From: Sorex araneus
Lineage: Eukaryota; Chordata; Mammalia; Eulipotyphla; Soricidae
DNA: 64,000 nt
Reading direction: 5' to 3'
Assembly (NCBI RefSeq): GCF_027595985.1
Contig: NC_073304.1
Span: forward strand, 215,046,500 to 215,110,499
The position numbers were made by a program, and so were the translations under genes. Below the pieces are notes generated by a model. It saw only the letters and a list, made by a program, of their open reading frames with translations, was not told where the DNA came from and made no database searches. Shown here piece after piece: positions 9,346 through 19,679 of the stretch. Within the stretch, counting starts at the first letter, position 1. Each line of letters begins with the position of its first letter.

Positions 9346-10500
9346 CAGTCATCCTCCTATGATGACCTCTACTTTTTTCATAGCTTTATTCGGATTAAAC
9401 AACAACAACACAGGATGGACAACTGAGCTTTCTTGCAGACAAAGGAATCACTCTAGCCAAGTAGCTACAAGGATTCACCCTAATTTACACACATCTCCTC
9501 TAGAGCTGTTAGTAATGATTTGTTTTTATGCCAATCTCTTCCTCTGCAGTAGAAGCTGGAGGAATTGTATCTTGAATCATTGCATTTCTAAGACCTAGTT
9601 TAGTGCCTGTCAGAAAAGGTGCTTAATAACAGCTATATGATGAGTAGATGAAGGTAGCTTTCACCATGCCATACAACACCAGGGAAACTACACAGAGCAC
9701 ATCTATTTGGGAATAATCCACTACATTTATTTTCTGGGTTTGGTTTCCATTTGAAAGAATGATGAAGAGCCTCTTCCATCCACTACAAAATAGAAATGTC
9801 AGTAGATAGTCTCTGGAGCCTGGAGTCTGGTCTCTTTACTCCTTTTCTGGGTGTCTTCTGGCAGTCCAGAGAGGCATTGGCTGTAAAGGTGCTGGAGCTT
9901 TGCCTCTGGTGTGTCTGTAAGTGTTGTGTTCCACATGGAACCAAGATTGTCCTCTGGTGCAATACAGATCCCATGGAGAAGGGTGATGCTTGGGTGGGTG
10001 GGGGTGATGTTCCGGTGCCAGCAGTACTTGGAGATCTGGGGCCAGCAATTTCTTCTTCTCCTTGGCTGTTTGGCTGGCCCTTCCCAGATCAGCCATGAAC
10101 TAGGCCTGCCAGCAGGGATCTCCAGAAGGTCATTGGATCTTGCTGAAGAAGTCTCCGGACTCTGCCTCCGTGTGTGTATGGCCTGGGTAATCTCTGCAGG
10201 GAAGGCTGGGTGGAAGGCCACCTCACTCCTCACTTCCCTGGGGGTGCATCACCTCCTCAGGTGGCTGCTTCTAGCAGAAGTTCAGTTCTTGATTCCTCCA
10301 CGTGACTCCCTCTTTCCGCTCAGGACTCTGGCCTGGTCAGGCCTGCTAGGGATGGTCGTCTCCATCTGGGTCTTTGCCCTTCCTAACAGTGGCCAGGGAG
10401 CCTGAGGTCCCCTGGGGGGTTGGCCTGCCCTCTGCACCCCTCTTCACGAGTGTGCCCTCCCTTGGGAAAAAGAACATGGCACCTTCCACCCCCATCCTCA
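9346..10500. other. Repeat-poor stretch with overlapping long ORFs
   Basis: No SINE head or L1 motif is visible over more than a kilobase. ORFs of 144 codons on the minus strand (9799-10233) and 164 codons on the plus strand (9911-10405) overlap. I recognise neither product. Splice signals and a clear codon preference are not evident, so both are treated as unproven. Confidence 0.4.
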
Positions 10501-10640
10501 AGAAAGGCTCCAGGGGGCTAAGAGGAGTCCCTAGGACTATAAATATGTCTCAAATGTCTCCTGTAAATCTCCAGATGTGTCAGCAAGACACAGGGAAGAG
10601 AGTTTGAATTAGAGCCGATTAGAGGCCATCTCTTCCCAGA
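10500..10640. other. Candidate conserved noncoding block
   Basis: An AT-rich stretch with TATAAATATGTCTCAAATG and GAATTAGAGCCGATTAGAGG looks constrained: low repeat content and a homeodomain-like GATTA core. This judgement is by eye only. Confidence 0.3.
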
Positions 10641-10779
10641 GGAGGGCAAGCCTGCCTGTCAGCCGAGCCCCCCAAGGCCACGGGGACCACCTCAGGGGGC
10701 AGGCGGATCTCCCTGACAGCTTTCCGGGATTCCAGGTTCCGAGCACCCAGAGCTTCCCCAAGGACAGACACCACTTCCC

Positions 10780-11215
10780 CGGGGCTCTCCAGCCCCCTGC
10801 GGGTAGGGCCCCCCGCCAGGGCCAGTTGCCCGTGGGGTCAGGGAGCGGCGGGGCCTCCTTCCCCGCGAGTGGGGTGGGGGGGGGCGCGAGGAAGCGCCTC
10901 GACGACGTGGCAGAAGCAAACTGCCCGGGCCGGTGGGTGATTTATGAAGTGCTGAAAAGCATCTTCGAAGCTGTCATTTATCTTACAGCTCTCAGCCTAA
11001 ATAAACACAGAATCCGCCTAATTATAGTTACAGTGGAAACACAACACCCCAACCTCAGGGCCAGCGCTCCTCTGGCTTCGCCCAGCGCGGGGCGCCCGTC
11101 TGGCCCACAGCTGCACCCTAGCGGCTGCCTGTGGGCGAGAGTTCGGCGGGCAGCCGGGACTCTCCGCACCCCGCCTGCCCTCCGCCTTCCCTCGGGCCCC
11201 TCTTGCTCACTCGCG
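10780..11215. other. CpG-rich block around an AT-rich core
   Basis: CpGs are abundant on both sides (GGCGCGAGGAAGCGCCTCGACGACG near 10880-10910; GCCCAGCGCGGGGCGCCC near 11075-11100), unlike the CpG-depleted remainder. Between them, about 10935-11045, lies AT-rich sequence with TTATGAAGTGCTG, ATTTATCTTACAGC, CTAAATAAACACAG and CTAATTATAG. The ensemble resembles a CpG island next to a conserved enhancer core. I see no initiator, TATA box or first exon. Confidence 0.5.
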
Positions 11216-11279
11216 CACACTCCTGAAAATACCTTGGCAAGGGCAGAAAGTGATGCCTGGTCCAGTCTGGCCCTGAAAC

Positions 11280-11296
11280 TTCCTGTAAGGTCAAGG

Positions 11297-11328
<32 letters not shown>

Positions 11329-11402
11329 TTGTGTGTGATTGTGTGTGTGTGTGTATGAGACCTCCTGCAAGGTCAAGGCTGTGTGTGTGTGTGTGTGTTG
11401 AC
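11280..11402. repeat. Two (GT)n arrays after a duplicated unit
   Basis: The unit TTCCTGTAAGGTCAAGGTTG precedes the first GT array and CTCCTGCAAGGTCAAGGCTG precedes the second, so unit plus array is duplicated in tandem. Antisense ORFs here encode only a TH repeat. Confidence 0.9.
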
Positions 11403-11705
11403 CAGATGGTGACATAGACTGGGTGGGTGTTGGCTATCACTTAAGGTAGAGAAGGGTAGGGAGGGGATTCTTTTCCTTGATTGGTGAATTTTGTGTCAAC
11501 CCAAGAAGGGAAAGAAAGGCTCCTCCTGCTTTGTTTTTTTCTGGAATCTTCTTCTTGAATTTGGATCTCCTCTTCCTTTGGAGCTATAAGGAACCCTCCA
11601 CCTTCAGAGACTCTGAGACTCAGGTCCTGGAGAGACAGAAGCTTCAAAAGCCTCTGGAACAATGATGGCCCTGAAGCACCATGTTGGACATTGTGTGTGT
11701 GTGTG

Positions 11706-11862
11706 TTTTTTTTTTTCTTAAGCCATACCCTGTAGTGCTCAGGACTTAACTCCTGGCACTGAGTTCAGATATCACATGGGGTGTCCCAGATCAAATGAGG
11801 TTGGGTACTGGGGTTTGTGCAAGGCTAAGGCCTTACCCGTTGTATATTATCTTTCCAGCACT
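11706..11862 (-). mobile_element. Degenerate SINE, antisense
   Basis: AAGCCATACCCTGTAGTGCTCAGGAC and a decayed head (CCTTACCCGTTGTATATTATC) identify it. Confidence 0.6.
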
Positions 11863-12600
11863 CTTGGTAATTGTCTTGGGGAGGTAGGACAGTGTTTGCC
11901 AGAGCAGATGATCCCAGTTATTCTGATAGCCAGAGGAATCAGCTTAATGACCCATGGCATCAAAGTTCCTTCCACTCTGCAGAAACAAGTGCCCTAAAAC
12001 TGCAGCTTCAGAGCCTCCGGCAGTATATCTCCAGAAGCTGTTCTCCATTTCCTCTTTGTGGCGTTAACTTACCAATGGCAAATAGGTTACACTAGACTTA
12101 TAACTCACCCCTAATTTACTGCTGTCTTTCTGTGTGCATGGGGTCTTGTTCTTGTAGACAAATCTGGGGATCTAATAACAAAGTAAAGGAAGAATCCCTC
12201 AAGGCTGCCCTTGAGGGTAATCTGAGTAGGCTCCCTGGAGGGCCAAGGGCTACTCTGAAGGATGTGGGCTCAGTATAAATAAAGGGCTGCCACCTCCCAG
12301 TTAAACGGGAAAGAGAGAGGCCTGGAGGAAGAGGACAGGAAGAGGAAGCAGCACTTCTTGCTCCACTGGAACACAGACCAGGGAACTTTTCCTCCTGATG
12401 TTGCTTCCCGACTCATCCTGCCTTGTTCTATTGGGGTGGGGGTGGGGGGTGTTCTGGAATGAAGTTAGTATTCCCTGTTTTAGTTCCAGCATTGAAACCA
12501 AGTCAGAGCAGCAGTACTGGGCAACTACCTTACTCTGAGGGACTTTGGCAGCTGGGTCCACGTTAGAGGCTCTGAGTCAAATTCTTAGTTGTTTGCTTGC
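11863..12600. other. Single-copy DNA, no gene seen
   Basis: I see no repeat or exon. A TATAAATAAAGG string occurs at about 12276-12287, without a downstream exon to support a promoter call. Confidence 0.4.
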
Positions 12601-12601
12601 T

Positions 12602-12706
12602 TTTGTTTTGGGGTCACACCAGCTCTTCAGGGGACCCTACAGTGCCAGGGATTGAACCTGGGGATCTTGCACGCAAAACATGTGCTCTAATCATTTCTTG
12701 GCTCAT
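12602..12706 (-). mobile_element. SINE fragment, antisense, internally deleted
   Basis: GTTTTGGGGTCACACCAGC joins directly to CAGGGGACCCTACAGTGCC and then to a decayed head. Confidence 0.6.
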
Positions 12707-12914
12707 TAAGTGTTTTTTTTTTTTTAAATGTTTATGATGGCAGCAGCCTATTTTCAGTTTGTGGATCCTTCTTCGCTCTAAAGGGCAGCTGCCCTCCCTC
12801 AGCCAAGTCCAGTTTGTTCAAGCCAGGCTCAGAATCTTGCTCAAAGAAAAAAAGTCGGGGCCTTTTCCACAGTACACAGAGGAGTGTGCCGAAGGAGACA
12901 TCCATTTTTTACTA

Positions 12915-13060
12915 GTTATACTACTGCTTATCCATTAAAGTAAGATAAAAATACCTGTTCCCTGCCTGGCTCCCAGAGCGCCAATTCAAATGAATGAGGA
13001 TGTAAAAGCTCATGGTAAGAAAATCTCTCCCTAGATAGTTCCAGATGAAAGAACAGCTCT
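12915..13060. other. Candidate conserved noncoding block
   Basis: CATTAAAGTAAGATAAAAATACC and CCAATTCAAATGAATGAGGATG look like non-repetitive, possibly constrained sequence. This is weak evidence. Confidence 0.25.
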
Positions 13061-13134
13061 TTAGCACTTCCAGTAGGTTAGACAATGAGGCCTCTCCTTA
13101 TAGCCAGCTAGAATAATCTCTGCATTTTTTTTTT

Positions 13135-13205
13135 TAAATAAGAGAGGAAATAAAGCCTCAGACATGTTGAATAACTTCTCTAAGGTCACACAGTAAATCA
13201 CTCTT
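13135..13205 (+). mobile_element. MIR/L2-age repeat scrap
   Basis: GAGGAAATAAAGCCTCAGACATG ... CTAAGGTCACACAGTAA is the classic middle of an ancient mammalian repeat. Confidence 0.5.
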
Positions 13206-13254
13206 GACGACTTTTTTTTCATCAGTTCACAGACATGTTTTAAGAATGTTTGAT

Positions 13255-13420
13255 TTGGGGCCAGGATGAGAGCTCCCTGGGTTGGGGCACATGCTTTGCA
13301 TACAGGAGCCCTGGGTTTGATCCCAGGTGCTAGATGGTTCTTGAGCACCACTAGAAGCCATCCGAGGTACTGAGCCAGGAGCAGTCCCCAAGCACCCCAA
13401 ATAAACACAAACACACAAAA
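13255..13420 (+). mobile_element. Older SINE, sense
   Basis: GGGGCCAGGATGAGAGCTCC, GGGTTTGATCCCAGGTGC and GAGCCAGGAGCAGTCCCC define a diverged copy with an ACACAAAC-rich tail. AAGAATGTTT occurs on both sides (about 13244 and 13420), a probable TSD. Confidence 0.72.
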
Positions 13421-14470
13421 AGAATGTTTTAGAAGTAAAAAAGCAGAGGAAAAAAACCCCAGCATTTTAAAGTGATATGTCTGCAGAGAAAATACATTTT
13501 TAATAGAAAGAAGAGAAAAACATTTCCTGTTTTGTTTTGCTGAGTTTCTCTTTTTAGTTTCTGCAGGTCTCCCTGCTGCCTTCCCTCACTTTCTCTTCTC
13601 CTCTTGACTCAATATTCCTTTTTCCTTCTTCCTTCCTTACAGTCCAGTCAGCACTTTTATCCCTGGGACCTTTTTTTTTTTTTTTTGCTGCCAGCTCTTT
13701 CCTGCTGCTGCCAGGGCCTCCCCTCTCTCCAGACTTCCCCTCAGTTGATTCTGTGCAGGAGCTGATAGCTTATCTCTGTGAAGCAACAAGAAAGTGAGAT
13801 AGTGGGCCCAGAAGCCGGCCCCCAGAGCATCTTGGGAAATGGTCTGCTGCTGTGAACAGTCCTTGTCTCTGTTCCACTCCCACATCCAAGCGAAGATCAC
13901 TCTTTGATACTTTCCTTCTCTGTTTCTGCTCTAGTCTGTGCTTCTATAGTCAGATTAAGGCAGATACAAGAAAAGGGACTGGAAAGCCACACTCCCTGCC
14001 CTTCAGATAACTTCAGAAGGAGTTCGAGTCCTGTTGTTTTTTTTTCAATGTACTGTTTGACATCAGAGAAAGTCATTCCATCTCTGAGTCCCGAACTCTG
14101 GTTTCCAAGGACTGGATAATCCAACCAGAGTGGGCCTTTGTGTATTTGTCCCAGTTTTAGGGCACTAGAAGAATCTATCTGAAGCATAGAGTGAGTTATT
14201 GCCATTTCTAGTAACTTCTGAGGGGGCACACCCCACACTTATCCATTTCCTTCTTCTTCTATTACTCCATTCTATACCTCAATGACCTGACATGGAAATT
14301 TTGTCCCACACCAGGATGATCTCACCTGGAGAGAACTCAGTTTCAATTGTGAAAAACCCCAGGGGTTGGAAGTACATTAGTCATCAATTCTTAATCTAAT
14401 AAATATGCAACTTTTCCTCTAGTAGAAAAATACTTTCCATTCCCACAAGCAATGCAAAGTAGAAAAATTG
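13421..14470. other. Single-copy DNA with a poly-T run
   Basis: A T run at about 13671-13687 is the only simple repeat. Minus-strand ORFs (13637-13900, 13897-14238) have no recognisable family and no splice context. Confidence 0.4.
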
Positions 14471-14474
14471 CTTC

Positions 14475-14730
14475 TGTGGCTGCTTTGGTCTAAGTCAGCA
14501 GTTTTCCAATGGGAAGGTGTCCCCAACTCCCCTCCCAAACACAGTGGGCATTTGATATTGTTTGGAGATATGTTTGCTTGCCACAAATAGAAGATTGCTA
14601 TTGGCATTTGGTGGGCAGAGGCTAAGGATCTTGGTAGACATCCTACAATGCATAGAATAACTCTCCCTATCCAAAATTCATGCACCCCAGTTGGACAAGC
14701 TCCAAGGCTGGTATTATTCATCACCAAGTG
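14475..14730. mobile_element. hAT-type DNA transposon fossil
   Basis: Phrases such as CATTTGGTGGGCAGAGGCTAAGGAT and GACATCCTACAATGCATAG recall a common mammalian non-autonomous hAT element. The family name cannot be fixed by eye. Confidence 0.45.
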
Positions 14731-14917
14731 AGGTAATGGATGAAGTTTAAGGTGGCATAGACTTGCTCTCATAAGATTTTTGTAAAATAGGGATATGGAC
14801 CCCAGAGATTAGGGGTTGTCCTGCCTGAGAGGAGAGAATTTATTGATCCCATGATTGAAGAGCTTATTGGAATTTAAAGAAAATTATAAAAATATTCCAT
14901 CTTAGATCTGTAGAATA

Positions 14918-15151
14918 ATAAACTGGAGCGATAGCACAGCTGGTAGGGTGTTTGCCTTGCATGTGGCCGACTGGGGTTTTATTCCTCTGCCCCTCTCAGA
15001 GAGCCTGGCAAGCTACCGAGAGTATCTCGCCCGCACTGCAGAGCCTGACAAGCTACCTGTGGGTATACCAAAAACAGTAACAAGTCTCACAATGGAGATG
15101 TTACTGGTGCCCGCTCGAGCAAATTAATGAACAATGGGACGACAGTGCTAC
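14918..15151 (+). mobile_element. Form-B SINE, sense, with 14-bp TSD
   Basis: Head AACTGGAGCGATAGCACAGC, form-B body (GGCAAGCTACCGAGAGTATC, AACAGTAACAAGTCTCACAA) and an end at GACGACAGTGCTAC with no poly(A). AGATCTGTAGAATA repeats exactly at 14904-14917 and 15152-15165. It inserted at the left edge of an L1 3' end. Confidence 0.95.
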
Positions 15152-15160
15152 AGATCTGTA

Positions 15161-15455
15161 GAATATCATGCTAAGTGAAATTAGTCAGAAGAAGAGGGAC
15201 AAACACAGAATGATATATGAAATATTACAAAACATGGTACAGAATAACAAATGTCCAAAGGCAACAGAAACTGAGAACTGCTCTTCAGGAGGATACAGAC
15301 CACCGGGGAGGAAAAGGGGAGATATGATGGGGATGGGGACACTGTGACAGTGGTGGCGGGAAGTGGTGACTCTGGAGGAGGAGGGAGTGATGTAAGGCAG
15401 TAAAGTGATATGCATAAAATCCTATCAGTAACAGTTTTGTAAACCACAGTGCCTA
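15161..15455 (+). mobile_element. LINE-1 3' end
   Basis: It starts at the ORF2/3' UTR junction (ATCATGCTAAGTGAAATTAGTC) and ends near TTTTGTAAACCACAGTGCC and an A/T-rich stretch. The middle differs from the copy at 7322, so it is another L1 subfamily. Confidence 0.78.
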
Positions 15456-15479
15456 TTTTTTTTAAAGTGCTTATCATAG

Positions 15480-15615
15480 AAACAGTTTGGGGGAGGAGAG
15501 GGACACTAGGGAAGTTGACACTGCTGAAGGGATTTGTATTGGGACATTGCCCAAACCCAATCATGAATAACCTTGTAAATAATAGTTATAAAATGCTAAT
15601 AAAAGAACTTAATAA
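15480..15615 (+). mobile_element. Second LINE-1 3' end, directly downstream
   Basis: GGGACATTGCCCAAACCCAATCATGAATAACCTTGTAAATAATAG is an L1 3' UTR terminus of a different type from the one ending at about 15455. Two insertions, or one rearranged insertion, abut here. Confidence 0.65.
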
Positions 15616-15653
15616 AAATTCATCTGAAACCAATATTGGTCAATCTAACACTT

Positions 15654-15830
15654 TTTTTTCTTTTTTGCTTTTTGGGTCACACCTGGCAATGCACAGGGGT
15701 TACTCCTGGCTCATGCACTCAGAAATTACTCCTGGCGGTGCTCGGGGGACCATGTGGGATGCTGGGAATCGAACCCAGGTTGGCAGTGTGCAAGGCAAAC
15801 GTCCTACCCACTGTGCTATCACTCCAGCCC
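15654..15830 (-). mobile_element. Form-A SINE, antisense
   Basis: Near-consensus copy with a T-rich tail and head ending ATCACTCCAGCCCC. TCTAACACTT before it and TCTAATACTT after it are a likely TSD. Confidence 0.93.
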
Positions 15831-15834
15831 CTCT

Positions 15835-16620
15835 AATACTTATTTTTTGAGCTCCTATGGTATGTTCACCTTATGCAGCTAAGGTGCTAAGGATATCCTC
15901 CATGAGTTCCCAATTGACACACTTGGGAAAGAGATTCCTTTCCTTTAGTCCTAATACTCATCACCCTTGGGACACATTTTAACAATATACTTGTGAATGG
16001 GAAGGATTTTCCAGAAAAAGAAAGGCAAGGATGAGGAGGATCTAGGGAACTAAATGATTACATCATTGGGTGTGCTGTGGACAGTGCTTAGGTAGAAGGT
16101 AGAAGAAAATCTTGGTGTGTGTGGGGGGGATATAGATGTGGTTGCTGTTATAAGATCAGGTAAACCGCCTGGGTCAAGAAGACTGTCGTGTATGAAGATG
16201 TTGCCAAGAACTCAGGTAATGTAATGCAGTGCTGGTCCTTGCCGCTAGACTTGGGCCAGGTGAGTGACAGCCTCTATGTTGCTTGGACCGATAGGATTCA
16301 ACACGAAGTGACTGCTTGGCTTGGAGTGCAGAGTGTTCTATGAATTATGTAGGGAGAAATGTAAGCAAGCTCGCTGCAGCTTGGGAATGTTCTGATTTCT
16401 TTCATGGGTCTAACTTTTCAGGGTCTTACCCTCACACCACTTACACAATGAAATTCACCTGCCAAGGGAGAAGGAAAAGGAGGGAGTGGGAGTTCTTGTC
16501 AGCATTGGCATGAGTAATGGTAAGCCAAATGAATGGAATTAAATGGCCCTGCCAGTAATTTTAGAGACGTGAACAAATTATTTTTCTCATGAAGTAGGTT
16601 GTGGGAGACGTTATGAAAGA
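15835..16620. other. Single-copy DNA, no gene seen
   Basis: No repeat or exon is recognisable. Confidence 0.4.
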
Positions 16621-16639
16621 AAAAGTTATGTGCATTCAT

Positions 16640-16900
16640 TAATAATAATTTATAATAATTAGCAATTATTTATTGAGCATCGACAACATGTAGAAATAAT
16701 TTTAAGTCTTCTGGTGGTTGCAGTGATGCATTTATTTCATCGTTCATTCAATCACTGACAGTCGTGTACTGAACAGCTATTATGTGTCTCACACCAAGCT
16801 ATATGTTTAGCATAAAGAAATGAAATATGGCTCCTCTCTCCAAGAGTTCTTTGGGGAGCTACTGTTTCCTAAATTCCCACTATGCACTAAGCTTCAAGTT
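16640..16900 (+). mobile_element. Ancient mammalian repeat (MIR/L2 age)
   Basis: TTATTTATTGAGCATCGACAACATG and CAGCTATTATGTGTCTCACACC, followed by TCCAAGAGTTC, resemble two tandem pieces of the TTGAGCACCTACTATGTGCC class. Confidence 0.5.
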
Positions 16901-16999
16901 GAGAGATTCATGTATAAGATTTTTTTCAATAACCTCAAGTCTCTATTATGAATAAAGTAACTAAAGACTCTAAATGTTTAGCCATAGTATGACAGTTTA

Positions 17000-17330
17000 C
17001 TTAAAATGTTTTTAAGCAAAATTAACATATGATCCAATAATTACACTTCTGAATATCTACCCAAAATAATTGAATTTAGGGTCTCAAAGAGATAGTTGTA
17101 TGCTCACATTAATAACAGCATTGTCACTAAAAGTGGAAGCAACATCTGATGACATGTGCAAAATTTGTTGTTATCCATCAACAAATAAACAAAATATGGA
17201 ATATATATACATTGAACTATTACCTATCTTAAAAAGTAATGCTACAACCTTGATGAAACTTGAGGACATTATGGTAAGTGAAATTAGTCAATCATTAAAA
17301 GACAAATATTGGCTCATTTAACTTATGTGA
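17000..17330 (+). mobile_element. Old LINE-1 3' fragment
   Basis: AACATATGATCCAATAATTACACTTCTG, TATCCATCAACAAATAAACAAAATATGGAATATATATACATTG and GACATTATGGTAAGTGAAATTAG follow the order of the L1 ORF2 end in a diverged copy. Frames are broken. Confidence 0.72.
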
Positions 17331-17438
17331 GGTACCCAGGATAGTCAAACTTATAGACACAGAAATTGAATGGAGCTTTCCAGGAACCAGTGAGTGTAGA
17401 AGTGAAGAATAGATATTAAATGGATGAGAGTTTTGCTT

Positions 17439-17591
17439 CTATTTGGGGGCCTCATTAGCTGTTCTTGGGGCTTATTTCTTACTTTGTGCTCCAGGATCAC
17501 TCCTGGTGGTGCTTAGGGAGCCACATGCAGTGCTGGGGACCCAGTAACCAGGCAATCCACTGCCTTACCTGCTATGTTATCTCTCCAGTCC
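17439..17591 (-). mobile_element. Older SINE, antisense
   Basis: GATCACTCCTGGTGGTGCTTAGGG and the head TTACCTGCTATGTTATCTCTCCAG are clear. Confidence 0.68.
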
Positions 17592-17691
17592 AAAATTTGT
17601 TATCGAGGAAGAGCGCTAAATATTGGCTGTACAACAATGTGAATATGCTTAGTATGTTGAACTGTACAGGTAAAATAATTAAGGTAGCAAT

Positions 17692-17865
17692 TTTTTTGTT
17701 TGTTTTTTGGGTCACATCTGGTAATGCACAGGGGTTACTCCTGGCTCTGCACTCAAAATTACTCCTGGCTGTTCTCAGGGAACCATATGGGATGCTAAGA
17801 ATTGAACCCAGGTCAGCTGCATGCAAGGCAAACACCCTACCCACTGTGCTATCACTCCAGCCCCC
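17692..17865 (-). mobile_element. Form-A SINE, antisense, with 11-bp TSD
   Basis: TTTTTTGGGTCACATCTGG through ATCACTCCAGCCCC. AAGGTAGCAAT repeats exactly at 17681-17691 and 17866-17876. Confidence 0.94.
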
Positions 17866-17895
17866 AAGGTAGCAATGAGGTGTATTTCAAAACAT

Positions 17896-18047
17896 TTTGT
17901 TTTTGGTTTTGGGGACAAACCTGGTGGTGTTTATGGAATACTCATGAATCTGTGCTCAGGAGACCATATACAGTGTTAGAGATCAAACTTGGATCAGCTA
18001 CATGCAAGGCAACCACTTTAATCCCAGTACTATCCTTCTAGCCCCCA
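17896..18047 (-). mobile_element. Older SINE, antisense
   Basis: TTTTGGGGACAAACCTGGTGGTG and a decayed head; one of three successive antisense copies. Confidence 0.68.
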
Positions 18048-18060
18048 CATTTAAAGAAAC

Positions 18061-18231
18061 ATTTTTTTCCTTTTTGGGTCACACTCAGTGATGCACAGGG
18101 GTTACTCCTGGATTTGCACTCAATAATTACTCCTGGTGGTTCTTGGGGGACATATGGGATGCTGGGAATCGAACCTGAGTCGGCCGAGTGCAAGGCAAAC
18201 ACCCTACCCACTGTACTATTGCTCCAGCCCC
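18061..18231 (-). mobile_element. Form-A SINE, antisense, with 10-bp TSD
   Basis: TTTTTGGGTCACACTCAGTGATGC through ATTGCTCCAGCCCC. TTAAAGAAAC repeats at 18051-18060 and 18232-18241. Confidence 0.93.
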
Positions 18232-18265
18232 TTAAAGAAACTTTAAGATACCAGAAAGCCATCTC

Positions 18266-18412
18266 AAAGGGCTAGTGCACACACATGCTTTGTTTGCTGG
18301 AGGACTGGGCTCGATCTTCAGCACCATTGCTGGGAGTGAACCCGGAGCATGGATCTAGGAATAGCTCTGAGCACCACCAGGTGAACCCACCAGATGTGCC
18401 AACCAAACCAAA
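18266..18412 (+). mobile_element. Degenerate SINE, sense
   Basis: The head is eroded, but GGGCTCGATCTTCAGCACC and GAGCACCACCAGGTG survive. Confidence 0.55.
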
Positions 18413-18526
18413 TAACTTTTAAACGTTTAAGCCAAAGATCCCAGGCCTTATTCTAAGGTTACATTTTTTTCATGTACAAAAAATTCTACAAACTTATAAG
18501 GTAAAGGGGAAAGAAATGGGAGTCCA

Positions 18527-18698
18527 GGGCTGGATCCATAGCACAGCGGGCAGGGCGTTTGCCTTGCACTTGGCTGACCTGAGTTCAAGTCCCAGCATCT
18601 CATATGGTCCCCCGAGCACCGCCAGGAGTAATTCCTGAGTGCATGAGCCAGGAGTGACCCCTGTGCATTGCCGTGTGTGACCCAAAAAGCAAGAAAAA
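18527..18698 (+). mobile_element. Form-A SINE, sense, with 13-bp TSD
   Basis: GGGCTGGATCCATAGCACAGCGG to GACCCAAAAAGCAAG. AAATGGGAGTCCA repeats exactly at 18514-18526 and 18699-18711. Its body has the GAGTGCATGAGCCAGG variant also seen at 27859 and 63175. Confidence 0.95.
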
Positions 18699-18711
18699 AA
18701 ATGGGAGTCCA

Positions 18712-19510
18712 GTGAAGGATGAATTTAGTAGTGCCTTGTTCTTTGCATTGAAAAGGGCAGCATTAGTCCTTTCTTTGGGGGAATTGGGGCTAGCAAGTGA
18801 GGTGATAGCCAAAAGACCAAGTTAGGATTGAATATGTGGTTTAGATCCTGATGCAGTTGAAGATTTCAACTTCTCTTTGCTCAGAAGGACTTTTACCCCA
18901 TTCTTCAGTCTTACCGCCACCCTCACGATGCTTTGCAGCCCCTTGCAGCAACCAGAGATCACTTCAAGTGCAACCAAGTACTATGAAGATGGAGATGTGG
19001 GAAGAAACACCCATGGTCTACCTGTAAAGAAACAAAAAATTAATCTTTCAGGCCTGGGTTTGCCTTCTTTCTTTTCTTTCTTTTCTTTTCTGCAGCCAGC
19101 ACAGAGCTGAGCTAGGAAACTGAGTTCTGGCTTCTTCTGTTGTTAACTTGATCTGTGGTGCTGGGAGATGTCTTTCTTCTCAGGAGTGTCCTTCTCCAGA
19201 ACTCGTTTTTTACCTCTACACCATGAGAGGGGTTGTTTTTTATGATATCTAATGTTCCATTTCCATTACTGGCCATGCAGTTTTGAATCCTCTCCACTGC
19301 CCTTCTCAATTCTTTCTGATCTCTCTCTTAGCCTCTCTTCCAGCCATATTGCTTTGGACTGCACACAGAGGCACATTTTCTTTCCCTCCTCTCTCCTGGG
19401 CCAATTATCCCCCATATTTGTATTTACCCTGTCATCCAGAGGGCAGGGAAAAATCCAACTGGTTTTCCTCTTGATTGAATGAGTAAGGTGCTTTTGGAAG
19501 GGTGAGGGCA
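18712..19510. other. Single-copy DNA with a TTTTC run
   Basis: A short (TTTTC)n stretch at about 19071-19092 is the only simple repeat. Overlapping ORFs on both strands near 19252-19511 are unrecognised. Confidence 0.4.
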
Positions 19511-19513
19511 TGG

Positions 19514-19674
19514 AATTGGACAGATGGAACTGAGGTTAAAGGGCTTACCTTGCATTCAGCCAAATTAGGCTCTATCTCTGGCACCCCCTATGGTTCCCCC
19601 TGAGCAGCAACATGAGTGATCTCTGAGCATCAAGCCAGGAGTAAACTCTGAGCAAAGACAAAGTCAAAAGAACA
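19514..19674 (+). mobile_element. Degenerate SINE, sense
   Basis: CCTTGCATTCAGCCAAATTAGG, TATGGTTCCCCCTGAGCAGC and AAGCCAGGAGTAAACTCTGAGC mark it. Confidence 0.6.
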
Positions 19675-19679
19675 AAAAT

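Noticed and set aside
10978..11415. Minus-strand 145-codon ORF
   Set aside because: Its start is TH repeats from the GT arrays, and the rest lies in CpG-rich DNA where open frames are common. No splice or family support.
12276..12287. TATA-box promoter
   Set aside because: TATAAATAAAGG stands alone. No exon, CpG island or initiator lies downstream.
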